Below are positions 14,941 through 24,562 of a DNA stretch of 64,000 nt, piece after piece. The position numbers and the translations under genes were made by a program. How positions within the stretch are numbered: position 1 is the stretch's first letter; the number at the start of each line of letters is the position of its first letter. Source of the DNA: JAJPIG01 sp035531675 (GTDB taxonomy: Bacteria; Desulfobacterota; Binatia; Binatales; Binataceae); NCBI GenBank assembly GCA_035531675.1, contig DATKSL010000008.1:1-64000 (forward strand), written 5' to 3'. The notes beneath the pieces were generated by a model. The model was not told the DNA's origin and ran no database searches. It saw nothing but the letters and a program-made list of their open reading frames with translations.

Positions 14941-16827
14941 ATGGACCAGCGGCTGATTCATATTCTGCCGGAGCAGGTCGCCAGCCAGATCGCCGCCGGC
15001 GAGGTGGTGGAACGGCCCGCCTCCGCCATCAAGGAGCTGGTCGAAAACTCGCTCGACGCCGGCGCGCGCTCGGTAAGCGTCGAGGTCGAGGGCGGCGGGC
15101 AGAGCCTGATCGCGGTCGCCGACGACGGCGCGGGGATGAGCCGCGAGGATGCGATCCTCTCGATTCGCCGCCATGCCACCTCCAAGATTCGCGACGCCGC
15201 CGACCTAAGCGCGATCCGCACGCTGGGTTTTCGCGGCGAGGCACTGGCCGCGATCGCGAGCGTCTCCCGCCTGACACTCCGGACCCGTCCGGCCGCCGCC
15301 GCCCACGCGCTCGAGCTGCGGGTTGACGGCGGCGAGATCGGCGCCGCGAGCGAGTGCGCGCTGGGGCCGGGCACGCGTATCGAAGTGCGCGAGCTGTTTT
15401 TCAATACTCCGGCGCGGCTCAAGTTTCTCAAGACCCGGGCCACCGAGCAGGCCGCGATCGCCGAAACCATCCAGCGCCTGGCGCTGGCCAACCATGCGAT
15501 CGCTTTCCGCTTCGCTGCCGACGGCCGCATCGTCTATGAGCTGCCGCGCGCCGGCTCGCTGCTGGAGCGCTTCCGCCAACTGTTCGGTGAACGGCTGGCG
15601 GCCGCGATGCTGCCCTTCGAGCTGCTCCGCGACGGCGCGCGCGTCCACGGCCTCGTGGCGCAAAGTCAGAGCTCCTTTCCGAGCCCCCGCATGATTTTCA
15701 GCTTCGTCAACCGGCGCGCGGTGCGCGATCGGATGCTGATGCGGACGGTCGCCCAGGCCTACCAGACCCTGCTGCCCCGCGGACGCCATCCGGCGGTCGC
15801 GCTGTTCGTCGAGCTGCGCCCCGAACTGGTCGACGTCAACGTCCATCCGATGAAGACCGAGGTCCGCTTTCGCAACTCGGGCGCGGTCTTCGAGCTCTGC
15901 TACCGGGCGTTGCGCGATCGTCTGGCCGATCAGCGCGAGGATACCGCGCGCGCCGCCGTCGGCAGTCTCAACGAGATCGACATCGTCGATCACCTGATGG
16001 CGGCCGGCGCCGAAGCGAACTTCGCGCCGGGGTCGGGAGCGGTCGTCGAGCAGACCTCGGCTCCCACGGCCGCGCCCGCCCAGGACCTTCGCCCGGCCGG
16101 CGAACCGCGGGCGCTGCGGCTGGTGCCCGATTCCGCCGCCGCGAGCCGGCCGCAGCAATCGCCGCTCGGACTCGGCTATGGCGGCGTGCTGCGCGAGGCG
16201 TTCGAGCGCGCGACGCCGGCGCCCGGCGATCGTTCGGCAGCCATCCCGCAATACTCAAGTTTGAAAATCCTCGGCCAGTTGTTCGCCGGCTATATCGTGC
16301 TGGAAGGGCCCGACGGCTTCATCCTGGTCGATCAGCATGCCGCCCACGAACGCGTCACCTTCGAGCAGTTGCGCGCCCAGATGCGCGCGGGCGGCGTGCG
16401 GGTGCAGGCGATGCTGACCCCGGTCACGCTGGAGCTCAACCCGGCGCGTGCCGCATTGATCCAGGCCTCGCTCGCCGAGCTTGGCGCGCTCGGCTTCGAG
16501 CTCGAGGCGTTCGGCCCGGCAACGCTCCTGCTCAAGGGCGCGCCGGCGGTGTTCGGCGCCGAGCGAGGGCTCAGGCTGTTGTCCGACATGATCGAGAGCC
16601 TGGGCGATTCGGGGCTCCGCGCCGGCGGCGCCGAGGGGCTCGAGGAGTGGCTGAAACAGCTCGCCTGCCACGGCTCGATCCGGGTCGGACGGTCGCTGGA
16701 GCGGGCCGAGATCGGCGCCCTGCTGGCGGATCTCGATCGCACCGAGTTCAAGACCAACTGCCCGCACGGCCGCCCGGTCCATATCCGCTTCGGCCGCGGC
16801 CAGATCGAGCGGATGTTCCGCCGCTAG
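14941..16827 (+). CDS. mutL: DNA mismatch repair protein MutL
   Basis: This 628-residue protein has the GHKL ATPase at the N-terminus: ELVENSLDAGA at residues 32-42, DDGAG at 61-65 and GFRGEA at 96-101. A proline-rich linker (about 355-435) leads to the C-terminal dimerisation domain. The endonuclease motif DQHAAHERVTFE (from D464) is intact, and ACHGSIR, CPHGRPVHIRF and the terminal arginine segment complete the metal site. It therefore belongs to the nicking MutL class rather than the E. coli type, which lacks the motif. It is the first gene of a plus-strand run, two bp upstream of miaA. No mutS is in the window. Confidence 0.97.
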   Translation: MDQRLIHILPEQVASQIAAGEVVERPASAIKELVENSLDAGARSVSVEVEGGGQSLIAVADDGAGMSREDAILSIRRHATSKIRDAADLSAIRTLGFRGEALAAIASVSRLTLRTRPAAAAHALELRVDGGEIGAASECALGPGTRIEVRELFFNTPARLKFLKTRATEQAAIAETIQRLALANHAIAFRFAADGRIVYELPRAGSLLERFRQLFGERLAAAMLPFELLRDGARVHGLVAQSQSSFPSPRMIFSFVNRRAVRDRMLMRTVAQAYQTLLPRGRHPAVALFVELRPELVDVNVHPMKTEVRFRNSGAVFELCYRALRDRLADQREDTARAAVGSLNEIDIVDHLMAAGAEANFAPGSGAVVEQTSAPTAAPAQDLRPAGEPRALRLVPDSAAASRPQQSPLGLGYGGVLREAFERATPAPGDRSAAIPQYSSLKILGQLFAGYIVLEGPDGFILVDQHAAHERVTFEQLRAQMRAGGVRVQAMLTPVTLELNPARAALIQASLAELGALGFELEAFGPATLLLKGAPAVFGAERGLRLLSDMIESLGDSGLRAGGAEGLEEWLKQLACHGSIRVGRSLERAEIGALLADLDRTEFKTNCPHGRPVHIRFGRGQIERMFRR

Positions 16828-16828
16828 G

Positions 16829-17833
16829 TTGTGCGTGACTGCATCCCAAGAGAATTTCCGCCCGCGAGTCGGCTTTATCGTCGGACCGACCGGCTCGGGC
16901 AAGTCGGCGCTGGCGATCGAAGTCGCCACGCGGCTCGGAGCGGAAATCGTCAACGCGGATTCCCGGCTGTTCTACCGCGGACTCGATATCGGCACTGCCA
17001 AGCCCAGCGCTGTGGAGCGCGCCCGCGTGGCCCATCATCTGATCGATATCTGCGCGCCGGACGACGCGATCGACGCCGCCCGCTTCTCCACCCTGGCGCG
17101 CGCCGCGATCGACGAGATCGTGCGGCGCGGGAAGCGTCCGCTGGTGGTCGGCGGCAGCGGACTCTATCTGCGCGCGCTGCAGCATGGTTTGTGCGATAGC
17201 CCGGCGGCCTCGCCCGAGCTGCGGGCGAGCCTCCGGCAGGCGGCGACCGAGCATGGTGCGACCGAGCTGCATCGCGAGTTGAGCCTGGTCGACCCCGCGG
17301 CCGCGGCACGGATTGGATGCCATGACCTGCCGCGTATCGTGCGGGCGCTCGAAGTCTTTCGGCTGACCGGCGAGCGGCTGAGCGATCGTCAACGCCGGCA
17401 CGGATTTTCGGCGCGCCGTTACGACTCGCTGACCATCGGCCTGACGCTCGATCGCGCCGCGCTCTACCGGAGAATCGATGAACGCTTCGCTGCGATGCTG
17501 GCCGCGGGGCTGGTCGACGAGGTCCGCACGCTGATCGGCGCCGGCTATCGTCCCGACCGCCCGCCGCTCAGCACTATCGGCTACCGCGAGCTGGCGGCCC
17601 ATCTGCGCGGCGAGCTGACGATGGCGGCGGCGGCCGACGCGGCCCGGCGCGAGAGCCGGCGGCTGGCCAAGCGCCAGCTCACCTGGTTTCGGCGCGATCC
17701 GGAAATCTTATGGCTCGACGCCGCGCGCGCCGGCGAGCGGGCACTGACCGAGCGGGCACTGACGATGTTCACCGAGTTTTTCGATCGCCGCGCCGAGTCG
17801 CGGGGCGCGCCACAACATCATGCGGCCGGCTGA
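16829..17833 (+). CDS. miaA: tRNA dimethylallyltransferase MiaA
   Basis: This 334-residue enzyme transfers a dimethylallyl group to A37 of tRNAs that read UNN codons. The P-loop GPTGSGKSALA lies near residue 20, followed by DSRLFYRGLDIGTAKPS and HHLIDICAPDD. The usual DSxQ motif reads DSRL here, so the conserved Gln is replaced by Leu. The tRNA-interacting GGSGLYLRAL and TIGYRELAAHL segments are also present. The TTG at 16829 directly follows the mutL stop (a GTG at 16835 is an alternative), so translation is probably coupled. MutL-MiaA adjacency is common in proteobacteria. Confidence 0.95.
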   Translation: MCVTASQENFRPRVGFIVGPTGSGKSALAIEVATRLGAEIVNADSRLFYRGLDIGTAKPSAVERARVAHHLIDICAPDDAIDAARFSTLARAAIDEIVRRGKRPLVVGGSGLYLRALQHGLCDSPAASPELRASLRQAATEHGATELHRELSLVDPAAAARIGCHDLPRIVRALEVFRLTGERLSDRQRRHGFSARRYDSLTIGLTLDRAALYRRIDERFAAMLAAGLVDEVRTLIGAGYRPDRPPLSTIGYRELAAHLRGELTMAAAADAARRESRRLAKRQLTWFRRDPEILWLDAARAGERALTERALTMFTEFFDRRAESRGAPQHHAAG

Positions 17834-17855
17834 TAAGCGACCGCCCGGAGCGAGC

Positions 17856-18827
17856 GTGGAATTTCCACAGCCTGATATCGAAGCGCAGATCGAAGGGCTC
17901 CAGAGCCGGCTCGAGGCGGCGCACTCGGCACGCGAACGGGCGGCGTTGAGCGCCGAGCGGCGGCGGCTCGAAGGCAAGTGGGCGGCGAGCCTGAGCGCTA
18001 TCGAGCGGGTCCGGATGGCGCGTAATCCGGCCCGTCCGCAGACCCTCGACTACGCGGAATATCTGCTCAGCGAGTTCATCGAAATTCACGGCGATCGGCG
18101 CTTTGCCGACGACGGCGCGATCGTCGCCGGGCTCGGCTACTTTCTGAAGCGTCCGGTCGCGATCGTGGGCCATCAGCGCGGCCGTTCCACCCGTGAGCGG
18201 CTGGAGCGCAACTTCGGCAAGCCGCGTCCCGAGGGTTATCGCAAGGCGGCACGGCTTTACGAACTGGCCGACCGCTTCGGCCTGCCGCTTATCACTTTCG
18301 TCGATACCCAGGGCGCGGACCCCGGGGTCGGCGCCGAGGAGCGCGGGCAGGCCGAGGCGATCGCCCGCAACCTCGAGCTGATGGGCCGGCTTACGGTGCC
18401 GGTAATCAGCTGCGTGATCGGCGAGGGCGGCTCCGGCGGCGCGCTGGCGCTGGGCGTCGCCAACGTGATCCTGATGCAGGAGTACGCTTCGTACTCGGTG
18501 ATTACGCCGGAAGGATGCGCGGCGATTCTGTGGCGGGCGGCGGGACCGGAGAAGGTCGCGGTGGCGGCCGCGGCGCTCAAGCTCTCGGCCCCCGACCTGC
18601 TGGCCGCCGGCGTTATCGATCAGATCGTGCCGGAGCCGGCCGGCGGTGCGCATCGCGATCCCGCCGCGGCGGCGAAGGCTTTGGGCGCGGTCCTGCGCCA
18701 GCATCTCGGGCGCCTGCTCAAGCTCGGCGCGGCGGATTTGCGCAAGCATCGCGAGCGCAAGTTCGGCGCGATCGGCAACGGCTTCATCGCCCGCCGCGCG
18801 GTTGCATCAGACCGCCCGATCGAATAG
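17856..18827 (+). CDS. accA: Acetyl-CoA carboxylase carboxyltransferase subunit alpha
   Basis: The product is about 323 residues. It carries the N-terminal coiled segment EFPQPDIEAQIEGLQSRLEAA and the carboxyltransferase core: HGDRRFADDGAIVAGLGYF, VGHQRGR, PEGYRKAARL, FVDTQGADPGVGAEERGQAEAIARNL, and GEGGSGGALALGVAN. With AccD it transfers carboxyl from biotin to acetyl-CoA, the committed step of fatty acid synthesis. The GTG at 17856 is chosen because GGAG lies five bases before it and the residues after it match the family N-terminus; an ATG at 17820, inside miaA, is an alternative. accD, accB and accC are not in the window. Confidence 0.95.
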   Translation: MEFPQPDIEAQIEGLQSRLEAAHSARERAALSAERRRLEGKWAASLSAIERVRMARNPARPQTLDYAEYLLSEFIEIHGDRRFADDGAIVAGLGYFLKRPVAIVGHQRGRSTRERLERNFGKPRPEGYRKAARLYELADRFGLPLITFVDTQGADPGVGAEERGQAEAIARNLELMGRLTVPVISCVIGEGGSGGALALGVANVILMQEYASYSVITPEGCAAILWRAAGPEKVAVAAAALKLSAPDLLAAGVIDQIVPEPAGGAHRDPAAAAKALGAVLRQHLGRLLKLGAADLRKHRERKFGAIGNGFIARRAVASDRPIE

Positions 18828-18829
18828 CG

Positions 18830-19957
18830 ATGGGCTCCGCCATGCGCGCCGCGAAGCCGAAGAAACCCCCGGCGCCCGCCGTCTCGATCGAGCATCTCAG
18901 GGCGCGAATCGACCAGCTCAATCGCGAACTCGTGCGCCTGGTCTCGGAACGCGCCGAGGTCGCGCGTGCGATCGGACGGCTCAAGCCGCCCGATCCCGGC
19001 GCGGTCTACCAGCCGGCGCGCGAGCGCCAGGTGCTGGACCAGGTCGCGGCGCTCAACCCGGGACCGCTCGGCGCCGAGCAACTGCGCCGGATCTTCATCG
19101 AGATAATCTCGGCCTGCCGCGCCCTCGAGCATCCCATCCGGGTCGCCTTCCTGGGCCCCGCGCATACCTATTCGCACGAGGCGACGCGCGAGCATTTCGG
19201 CTCCAGCGTGGAGTTCGATCCGCAGCCCACCATCGCGGCGGTGTTCAACGCGCTGGAAACCGACCGGGCGGATTTCAGCGTGGTACCGGTCGAGAATTCG
19301 ACCGACGGCTCGGTGACGCTCACGCTCGACCTGCTGATCGACACGCCGCTGGTGATTATCGGCGAGATTCTGATTCCGATTCGGCACGCGCTGATGTCGC
19401 GCGACGGCGAGCGCGAGGCGATCCGCAAAATCGTTGCCCATCAGCAATCGCTCGGTCAGTGCCGCGCCTATCTGGCGGCGAATTTCCCGCACTGCGAGAT
19501 CGAAGCGATGGTCTCGAACGCGGCCGCCGCGCAACGCGCCGCCACCGAGCCGGCGCTGGCCGCGATCGCCTCGTGCGCGGCGGGCGAGGCCTACGGGCTC
19601 AAGCTTATCGCCGAGAATATTCAGGACCAGTCGCACAACACCACGCGCTTCCTGGTGATGGGCAAGAATCCGGCCGCGCCGAGCGGCACCGACAAGACCA
19701 CGGTGCTGTTCGCGGTGCGCGACAAGGTCGGCGCGCTGCACGAGGTGCTGAGCCTGTTCGCCCGCGCCCGCATCAATATCACCAAGATCGAATCGCGCCC
19801 GCTGCGTTCGCGGCCGTGGGAGTACCTGTTCTTCATCGATCTCGGCGGCCATCGCGCCGACCCGCGGGTGCGCCGCGCGCTCACGGCGCTGGCACGGGTA
19901 ACTCTTTTTTCCAAGGTGCTGGGATCGTATCCTGAAGCCAGACTGAGCGGCGCTTAG
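18830..19957 (+). CDS. pheA: Bifunctional chorismate mutase/prephenate dehydratase
   Basis: This 375-residue protein has three domains. An AroQ-type chorismate mutase comes first (about 15-100: LRARIDQLNRELVRLVSERAEVA). Prephenate dehydratase follows (about 105-285) with FLGPAHTYSHEA, VPVENSTDGSVTLTLDLL and the catalytic HNTTRFLVMG. The ACT domain (about 290-370) has DKVGALHEVLSLF and the phenylalanine-binding ESRPLRSRPWEYLFF motif, so feedback inhibition by phenylalanine is expected. The ATG at 18830 lies two bases after accA; an ATG at 18842 is also possible. The gene leads a pheA-hisC-tyrA aromatic amino acid block. Confidence 0.96.
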   Translation: MGSAMRAAKPKKPPAPAVSIEHLRARIDQLNRELVRLVSERAEVARAIGRLKPPDPGAVYQPARERQVLDQVAALNPGPLGAEQLRRIFIEIISACRALEHPIRVAFLGPAHTYSHEATREHFGSSVEFDPQPTIAAVFNALETDRADFSVVPVENSTDGSVTLTLDLLIDTPLVIIGEILIPIRHALMSRDGEREAIRKIVAHQQSLGQCRAYLAANFPHCEIEAMVSNAAAAQRAATEPALAAIASCAAGEAYGLKLIAENIQDQSHNTTRFLVMGKNPAAPSGTDKTTVLFAVRDKVGALHEVLSLFARARINITKIESRPLRSRPWEYLFFIDLGGHRADPRVRRALTALARVTLFSKVLGSYPEARLSGA

Positions 19958-20003
19958 CCGCCAGGAAGGAAAAGTCGGGCGGCGCCGAGCCGCCGGAGTC
20001 CCC

Positions 20004-21098
20004 TTGGTCAGAGCTGAAGATCTGGTCCTGCCCGGCGTCGCGGCCATCCATCCCTACGAGCCCGGCAAACCGATTGAAGAGGTCGAGCGCGAACTCGGAA
20101 TCGACGCCGCGGTCAAGCTCGCCTCCAACGAAAATCCGCTCGGCCCCTCGCCCAAGGCGATCGAGGCGATCGTCAAGGCGCTGCCCGAGGTGAACCGTTA
20201 CCCCGACGGCGGCTGCTGGCTCTTGCGCCACAAGATCGCCGCCCGCCATCAGGTGACGCCCGAGCAGGTGTTCGTCGCCTCGGGTTCGGTCGAGGTGCTG
20301 AACCTGCTCAGCTTCCTGTTTCTGCGGCCGGGGCTCAATGCGATCTACCCGGAGCATTGCTTCGCGATCTACCCGCTGGCGACCGCGGCGGCGGGCGGCG
20401 AGGGTCGTGCGGTCGCGGTGCGCGACGGCTTCTACTTCGATCTCGAGCGGGTGGCCGACGCGATCGACGAGCATACCCGCATCGTGTTCCTGGATAATCC
20501 CAACAACCCCAGCGGCACTATCTTCCGGCGCGCGGAGTGGGAGCGCTTCCTGGCGCGCCTTCCCGAGCGGGTGGTGGTGGTCGCCGATGAAGCCTACTTC
20601 GAGTTCGTGCGCGATGCCGACTATCCCGATTCGCTCGCCTACCATCATCCGGATCGGATGATCGTGACGATGCGCACCTTCTCGAAGATCTTCGGGCTGG
20701 CGGGATTGCGGGTCGGCTACGCGGTGGCGCGACCCGATATCGTCACGCTGCTCAACAAGGTGCGCCAGCCGTTCAACGTCACCTCGCTCGGGCAGATCGC
20801 GGCGATCGCCGGGTTGGATGATCATGAACATGTGCGCCGCACGCTCGAAGTCAACGCGCGCGGCATCGAGTACCTGGAGGGCGAGTTCCGGCGCCTTAAG
20901 CTGGGCTTCGTGCCGAGCCATGCGAATTTCATTCTGGTCGACGTCGGTGACGGGCAGGCGGTGTTCGAAAAGCTGATGCGCGCGGGGGTGATCGTGCGGC
21001 CGATGGGCGGCTACAATTTTCCGCGTCACGTCAGAATCAGCGTCGGCACGGCCGGCGAGAATCAACGCCTGATCGAGGCGCTGGCGAAGGTGCTCTGA
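20004..21098 (+). CDS. hisC: Histidinol-phosphate aminotransferase (possibly aromatic aminotransferase)
   Basis: This is a 364-residue class I/II PLP aminotransferase with a TTG start behind GGAG. Recognised signatures are LASNENPLGPSPKAIEAI near residue 35, NPNNPSGTIF, VVVADEAYFEFV and the PLP-lysine segment TFSKIFGLAGLRVGY. The sequence is HisC-type. Its position between pheA and tyrA, without other his genes, suggests it may chiefly aminate phenylpyruvate or prephenate, as HisC-like enzymes in pheA-hisC-tyrA clusters do. The symbol reflects the family, not a proven substrate. Confidence 0.92.
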   Translation: MVRAEDLVLPGVAAIHPYEPGKPIEEVERELGIDAAVKLASNENPLGPSPKAIEAIVKALPEVNRYPDGGCWLLRHKIAARHQVTPEQVFVASGSVEVLNLLSFLFLRPGLNAIYPEHCFAIYPLATAAAGGEGRAVAVRDGFYFDLERVADAIDEHTRIVFLDNPNNPSGTIFRRAEWERFLARLPERVVVVADEAYFEFVRDADYPDSLAYHHPDRMIVTMRTFSKIFGLAGLRVGYAVARPDIVTLLNKVRQPFNVTSLGQIAAIAGLDDHEHVRRTLEVNARGIEYLEGEFRRLKLGFVPSHANFILVDVGDGQAVFEKLMRAGVIVRPMGGYNFPRHVRISVGTAGENQRLIEALAKVL

Positions 21099-21176
21099 AA
21101 TCTCGCTGCCGGCCTCACTCTTTTATCCGCCGCCGGCCGCGAATAACCTGTGCGGGTGGCGGCAACCGCGCGCCCG

Positions 21177-22040
21177 ATGACCGTGCTGTTCAAACAAATG
21201 ACGATTTGCGGGGTCGGCCTGATTGGCGGCTCGCTCGCGCTAGTCGCGCGCCGGGCCGGGCTGGTCGAAAAGATCGTCGGGCTCGGGCGCGGCGCGCAAA
21301 ACCTGGAGCTGGCGCGCGAGCGCGGGATAATCGATCACGCCACGCGCGACCCGCTCGAGGCGGCGCGCGGCGCCAACCTGGTGGTGCTGGCGACGCCGAT
21401 CCGCGCGATGCCGGCGACGCTTATCGCGATGAAGCCGGCGCTGCCGCCCGATACGATCGTCACCGACGTCGGCAGCGTCAAGCAGTGGGTGATTGCGCAG
21501 CTCGAGCCCGAGCTGGGTCCGCAGATGGCGCTGGTGGCGGCGCATCCGATCGCCGGCAAGGAGTTAACCGGCGCCGGCGCCGCCGACGCTACGCTGTTCG
21601 CCGGCCAGCGCGTGATTATCACGCCCTCGGCGCGCAGCACTCCCGCGGCGCTCGGGCAGGTCGAGGCGCTCTGGCAAGCGACCGGGGCGCGCGTCAGCCG
21701 GATGACGCCCGAGCTCCACGACCGGGTGCTGGCCCGCGCCAGTCATCTGCCGCAGATCGTGGCGAGCGTGCTGGCCGCCGCACTTGACGACGCGTTGGTG
21801 GACGGGACGCGGGCGGTCGATTACGGCGCGGGCGGGCTGCGCGACACCACTCGTATCGCCGCTTCATCGCCGGAGATGTGGATCGATGTCTGCCTGACGA
21901 ATCGCGCGGCGATTATCGAAGCGCTGGCCGGCTTCCGAGGCATCCTCGAGGAGTTCGCGGCCTGCCTCGAAGGCAGCGACGTTGACGGACTCAAGCGGGT
22001 TTTCGAGCGCGGGCGCGCGATGCGCAAGGGACTATCGTGA
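21177..22040 (+). CDS. tyrA: Prephenate dehydrogenase (prephenate/arogenate)
   Basis: This 287-residue protein has the dinucleotide-binding motif GVGLIGGSLALVARR near residue 12. The family residues TDVGSVKQWVI, AAHPIAGKELTGAGAA and the C-terminal FRDTTRIA-like segment GAGGLRDTTRIAASSPEMW are present. It oxidatively decarboxylates prephenate or arogenate toward tyrosine. The ATG at 21177 gives the usual N-terminus (VLFKQMTICGVGLIGG); a GTG at 21150 would add nine residues. No ACT domain follows, so feedback control is not evident. Its end overlaps cmk by 4 bp. aroA, often placed here, is absent. Confidence 0.93.
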   Translation: MTVLFKQMTICGVGLIGGSLALVARRAGLVEKIVGLGRGAQNLELARERGIIDHATRDPLEAARGANLVVLATPIRAMPATLIAMKPALPPDTIVTDVGSVKQWVIAQLEPELGPQMALVAAHPIAGKELTGAGAADATLFAGQRVIITPSARSTPAALGQVEALWQATGARVSRMTPELHDRVLARASHLPQIVASVLAAALDDALVDGTRAVDYGAGGLRDTTRIAASSPEMWIDVCLTNRAAIIEALAGFRGILEEFAACLEGSDVDGLKRVFERGRAMRKGLS

Positions 22041-22723
22041 AAACACCATCGTCCGGCGGCGCACGCAGCCGCCCGATCGTCGCCATCGACGGACCGGTCG
22101 GGGCCGGCAAGTCGACCGTGGCGCGGCGGCTGGCGCAGGCGCTCGGCTTCGACTACCTGAACACCGGCGCGATGTATCGGGCGGTGGCGCTGGCGGCGCG
22201 CAACCTGGGTATCGCGCCCGACGATCCGCAGCTCGGGCAGAAGCTCGGCGCGCTGCTGCGCTCGATGACGATTTCATTCGCCGGGGATCGTCTGCTGCTC
22301 GACGGCCGCGACGTGAGCGACGAGCTGAGCGCTCCCGAGATCGGCGACCTGGCCTCGCGCTTGTCGACCCTGCAGGTGGTGCGCGACGCGATGCGCGAGC
22401 TGCAGCGCCAGGCCGGCGCGCCGGGCGGGGTGGTGATGGAGGGGCGCGATATCGGCACCGCGATTTTTCCTGATGCCGAGTTCAAATTCTTTCTCGACGC
22501 CGACGTCACGGTGCGCGCGCGCCGGCGTCATCAGGAGCTGGCCGCCAAGGGCGTTCAAACCGATTTCGACGAGGTGCTCGCGCAGCTCCGGGAACGCGAC
22601 CGGCGCGACCGCGGGCGCGAGCTCGCACCGCTTAAAAAGGCAGCTGACGCGACGCTGGTCGATTCGAGCGGACTCACCGTCGACGAGGTTGTCAAGCTCA
22701 TGAAGCAGCAGGTTGCGGGTTGA
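22037..22723 (+). CDS. cmk: Cytidylate kinase
   Basis: This 228-residue enzyme has the P-loop GPVGAGKSTVARRLAQALG near residue 19, NTGAMYRAVAL for the CMP site, the VMEGRDIGTAIFPDAEFKFFLDA segment and RDRRDRGRELAPLKKA lid residues. It phosphorylates CMP and dCMP in pyrimidine nucleotide metabolism. It starts with GTG inside the 4-bp overlap with tyrA. The cmk-rpsA order that follows is conserved across many proteobacteria. Length and motifs match the family fully. Confidence 0.96.
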   Translation: MKTPSSGGARSRPIVAIDGPVGAGKSTVARRLAQALGFDYLNTGAMYRAVALAARNLGIAPDDPQLGQKLGALLRSMTISFAGDRLLLDGRDVSDELSAPEIGDLASRLSTLQVVRDAMRELQRQAGAPGGVVMEGRDIGTAIFPDAEFKFFLDADVTVRARRRHQELAAKGVQTDFDEVLAQLRERDRRDRGRELAPLKKAADATLVDSSGLTVDEVVKLMKQQVAG

Positions 22724-22810
22724 GGCGCGCAGGTAAAGGCCTTGCAACCCTGCTAGACTGGTTGTAAGCATTCGTCATAGCCTCGAAGTTCTCGCGGAAG
22801 GTCCCACTAA

Positions 22811-24553
22811 ATGGAGAAAGCTTTGCCTGAAAAGATCGACGGAGGAGAAAATGATTTTGAGTCGTTGATGGAACAGAGCCTGCGTGCTCCCCGCGCCGGC
22901 GACGTACTGACCGGAACTGTGCTGCTGGTCACACGCGACAACGTCATCATCGACATCAATTACAAGTGCGAGGGTCAGGCGCCGCTCGCCGAGTTCCTTG
23001 ACTCTGAGGGCAACCCCACGGTCAAGGAAGGCGACGAGGTCGATGTCTACTTCGAAGGCACCGAGACCGACAACGGCACGGTGATGCTCTCGCACGCCAA
23101 GGCCGAGAAGTTCAAGGTCTGGCGTGAACTCGAGCGCGCCTTCCAGGAAGAGGCGGCGGTTGAAGGCGTGATCCTCGGCAAGGTCAAGGGCGGACTCAAG
23201 GTCGATATCGGCGTGCCGGCCTTCCTGCCCGGTTCGCATGTCGATATCCGCCCGGCGCGCAATCTCGATCGCTACGTCGGCCAGCGCGGCCGCTTTCAGA
23301 TCCTGAAATTCAATCGCGCGCGCGCCAACGTGGTGGTCTCGCGCCGCACCGTGCTCGAGCGCGAACGCTCGTCACTCAAGGAACAGACCCTCAAGGTGCT
23401 CGAAGAGGGCGTGATTCTCGAAGGCACCGTCAAGAACATCACCGACTACGGCGCGTTTATCGATCTGGGCGGGCTCGACGGGCTGTTGCATATCACCGAT
23501 ATGTCGTGGGGCCGCCTGCAGCATCCCTCGGAGGTGCTGAAGGTCGGCGACAAGGTCAAGGTGGTGGTGCTGAAGTACGACGCCGAACGCGAGCGGGTCT
23601 CGCTCGGCATGAAGCAGATCATGCCCGATCCATGGACCAAGGCGGCCGAGAGTTATCCGCCCGGCTACCGCATCAAGGGCAAGGTCGTCAGCGTTACCGA
23701 TTACGGCGCGTTCGTCGAGCTCGAGAAGGGCGTCGAGGGACTGGTGCACGTTTCCGAGATGAGCTGGAGCAAGCGCGCGGTCCATCCCTCGAAGGTGGTG
23801 AACGTCGGCGATATGGTCGAGGTCCAGGTGCTGGGCGTCGACGAAGCCAACCGCCGGATTTCGCTGGGTCTCAAGCAGACCGAGCCGAATCCGTGGCAGG
23901 AGCTGGCCCGGCGCCATCCGGTCGGCAGCAGCGTGCACGGCAAGGTCAAGTCGATCACCGACTTCGGCGTGTTCGTCGAAATCGAGCCGGGCATCGACGG
24001 CCTGGTGCATATCTCCGATCTGTCGTGGACCCGCAAGCTCCGCCATCCCTCGGAACTGGTCAAGAAGGGCGACGAGGTCGACGCGGTGGTGCTGGGTGTC
24101 GAGGTCGAGCACGAGCGGGTCAGCCTCGGCATCAAGCAGACTGCCGGCGATCCGTGGCAGACGGTGGCCGAGCGCTATCCGCTCAACACGCGGGTCAAGG
24201 GCCAGGTCAGCTCGGTCGCCGACTTCGGCGTGCTCGTCGAGCTGGAGGAAGGCATCGAGGGGCTGATCCACATCTCGCAGCTCAGCTCGGAGCGGGTCGA
24301 CAAGCCGCAGAGCCTGTTCAAGGTCGACGACCAGGTCGAGGCGCTGGTGGTTCAGGTCGATACCAAAGAGCGACGCATCGGGCTGTCGATCAAGGCGCTC
24401 AAGCAGCACGAGGAACGCGAAGAGATGCAGGCCTATCTCAAGCGCGAGCACGAGGCGGCCCGTTTTTCGCTCGAAGACATTCTCAACGAAGAGTTGCGGC
24501 TGGATCGCGACGACGCCGAGGGTCGCGCGGCCCGCGGCCGCGGCCGCGGTTAG
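22811..24553 (+). CDS. rpsA: 30S ribosomal protein S1
   Basis: This 580-residue protein has six S1 RNA-binding repeats. The first two (residues about 32-105 and 120-185) are divergent and would anchor to the ribosome. The last four are canonical, each with a GxVxxxxDYGAFVELxxGVEGLVHxSEMSW-like core: GTVKNITDYGAFIDLGGLDG, GKVVSVTDYGAFVELEKGVE, GKVKSITDFGVFVEIEPGID and GQVSSVADFGVLVELEEGIE. The C-terminus is basic and Arg/Gly-rich (GRAARGRGRG). S1 brings mRNA to the 30S subunit. It is directly downstream of cmk after an 87-bp gap. A 16-base motif upstream (22754-22769) recurs before pnp. Confidence 0.97.
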   Translation: MEKALPEKIDGGENDFESLMEQSLRAPRAGDVLTGTVLLVTRDNVIIDINYKCEGQAPLAEFLDSEGNPTVKEGDEVDVYFEGTETDNGTVMLSHAKAEKFKVWRELERAFQEEAAVEGVILGKVKGGLKVDIGVPAFLPGSHVDIRPARNLDRYVGQRGRFQILKFNRARANVVVSRRTVLERERSSLKEQTLKVLEEGVILEGTVKNITDYGAFIDLGGLDGLLHITDMSWGRLQHPSEVLKVGDKVKVVVLKYDAERERVSLGMKQIMPDPWTKAAESYPPGYRIKGKVVSVTDYGAFVELEKGVEGLVHVSEMSWSKRAVHPSKVVNVGDMVEVQVLGVDEANRRISLGLKQTEPNPWQELARRHPVGSSVHGKVKSITDFGVFVEIEPGIDGLVHISDLSWTRKLRHPSELVKKGDEVDAVVLGVEVEHERVSLGIKQTAGDPWQTVAERYPLNTRVKGQVSSVADFGVLVELEEGIEGLIHISQLSSERVDKPQSLFKVDDQVEALVVQVDTKERRIGLSIKALKQHEEREEMQAYLKREHEAARFSLEDILNEELRLDRDDAEGRAARGRGRG

Positions 24554-24562
24554 GACGGCCCC

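Noticed and set aside
17769..20047. Long minus-strand frames under accA and pheA
   Set aside because: They are antisense to conserved enzymes, with no ribosome-binding site and no recognisable protein.
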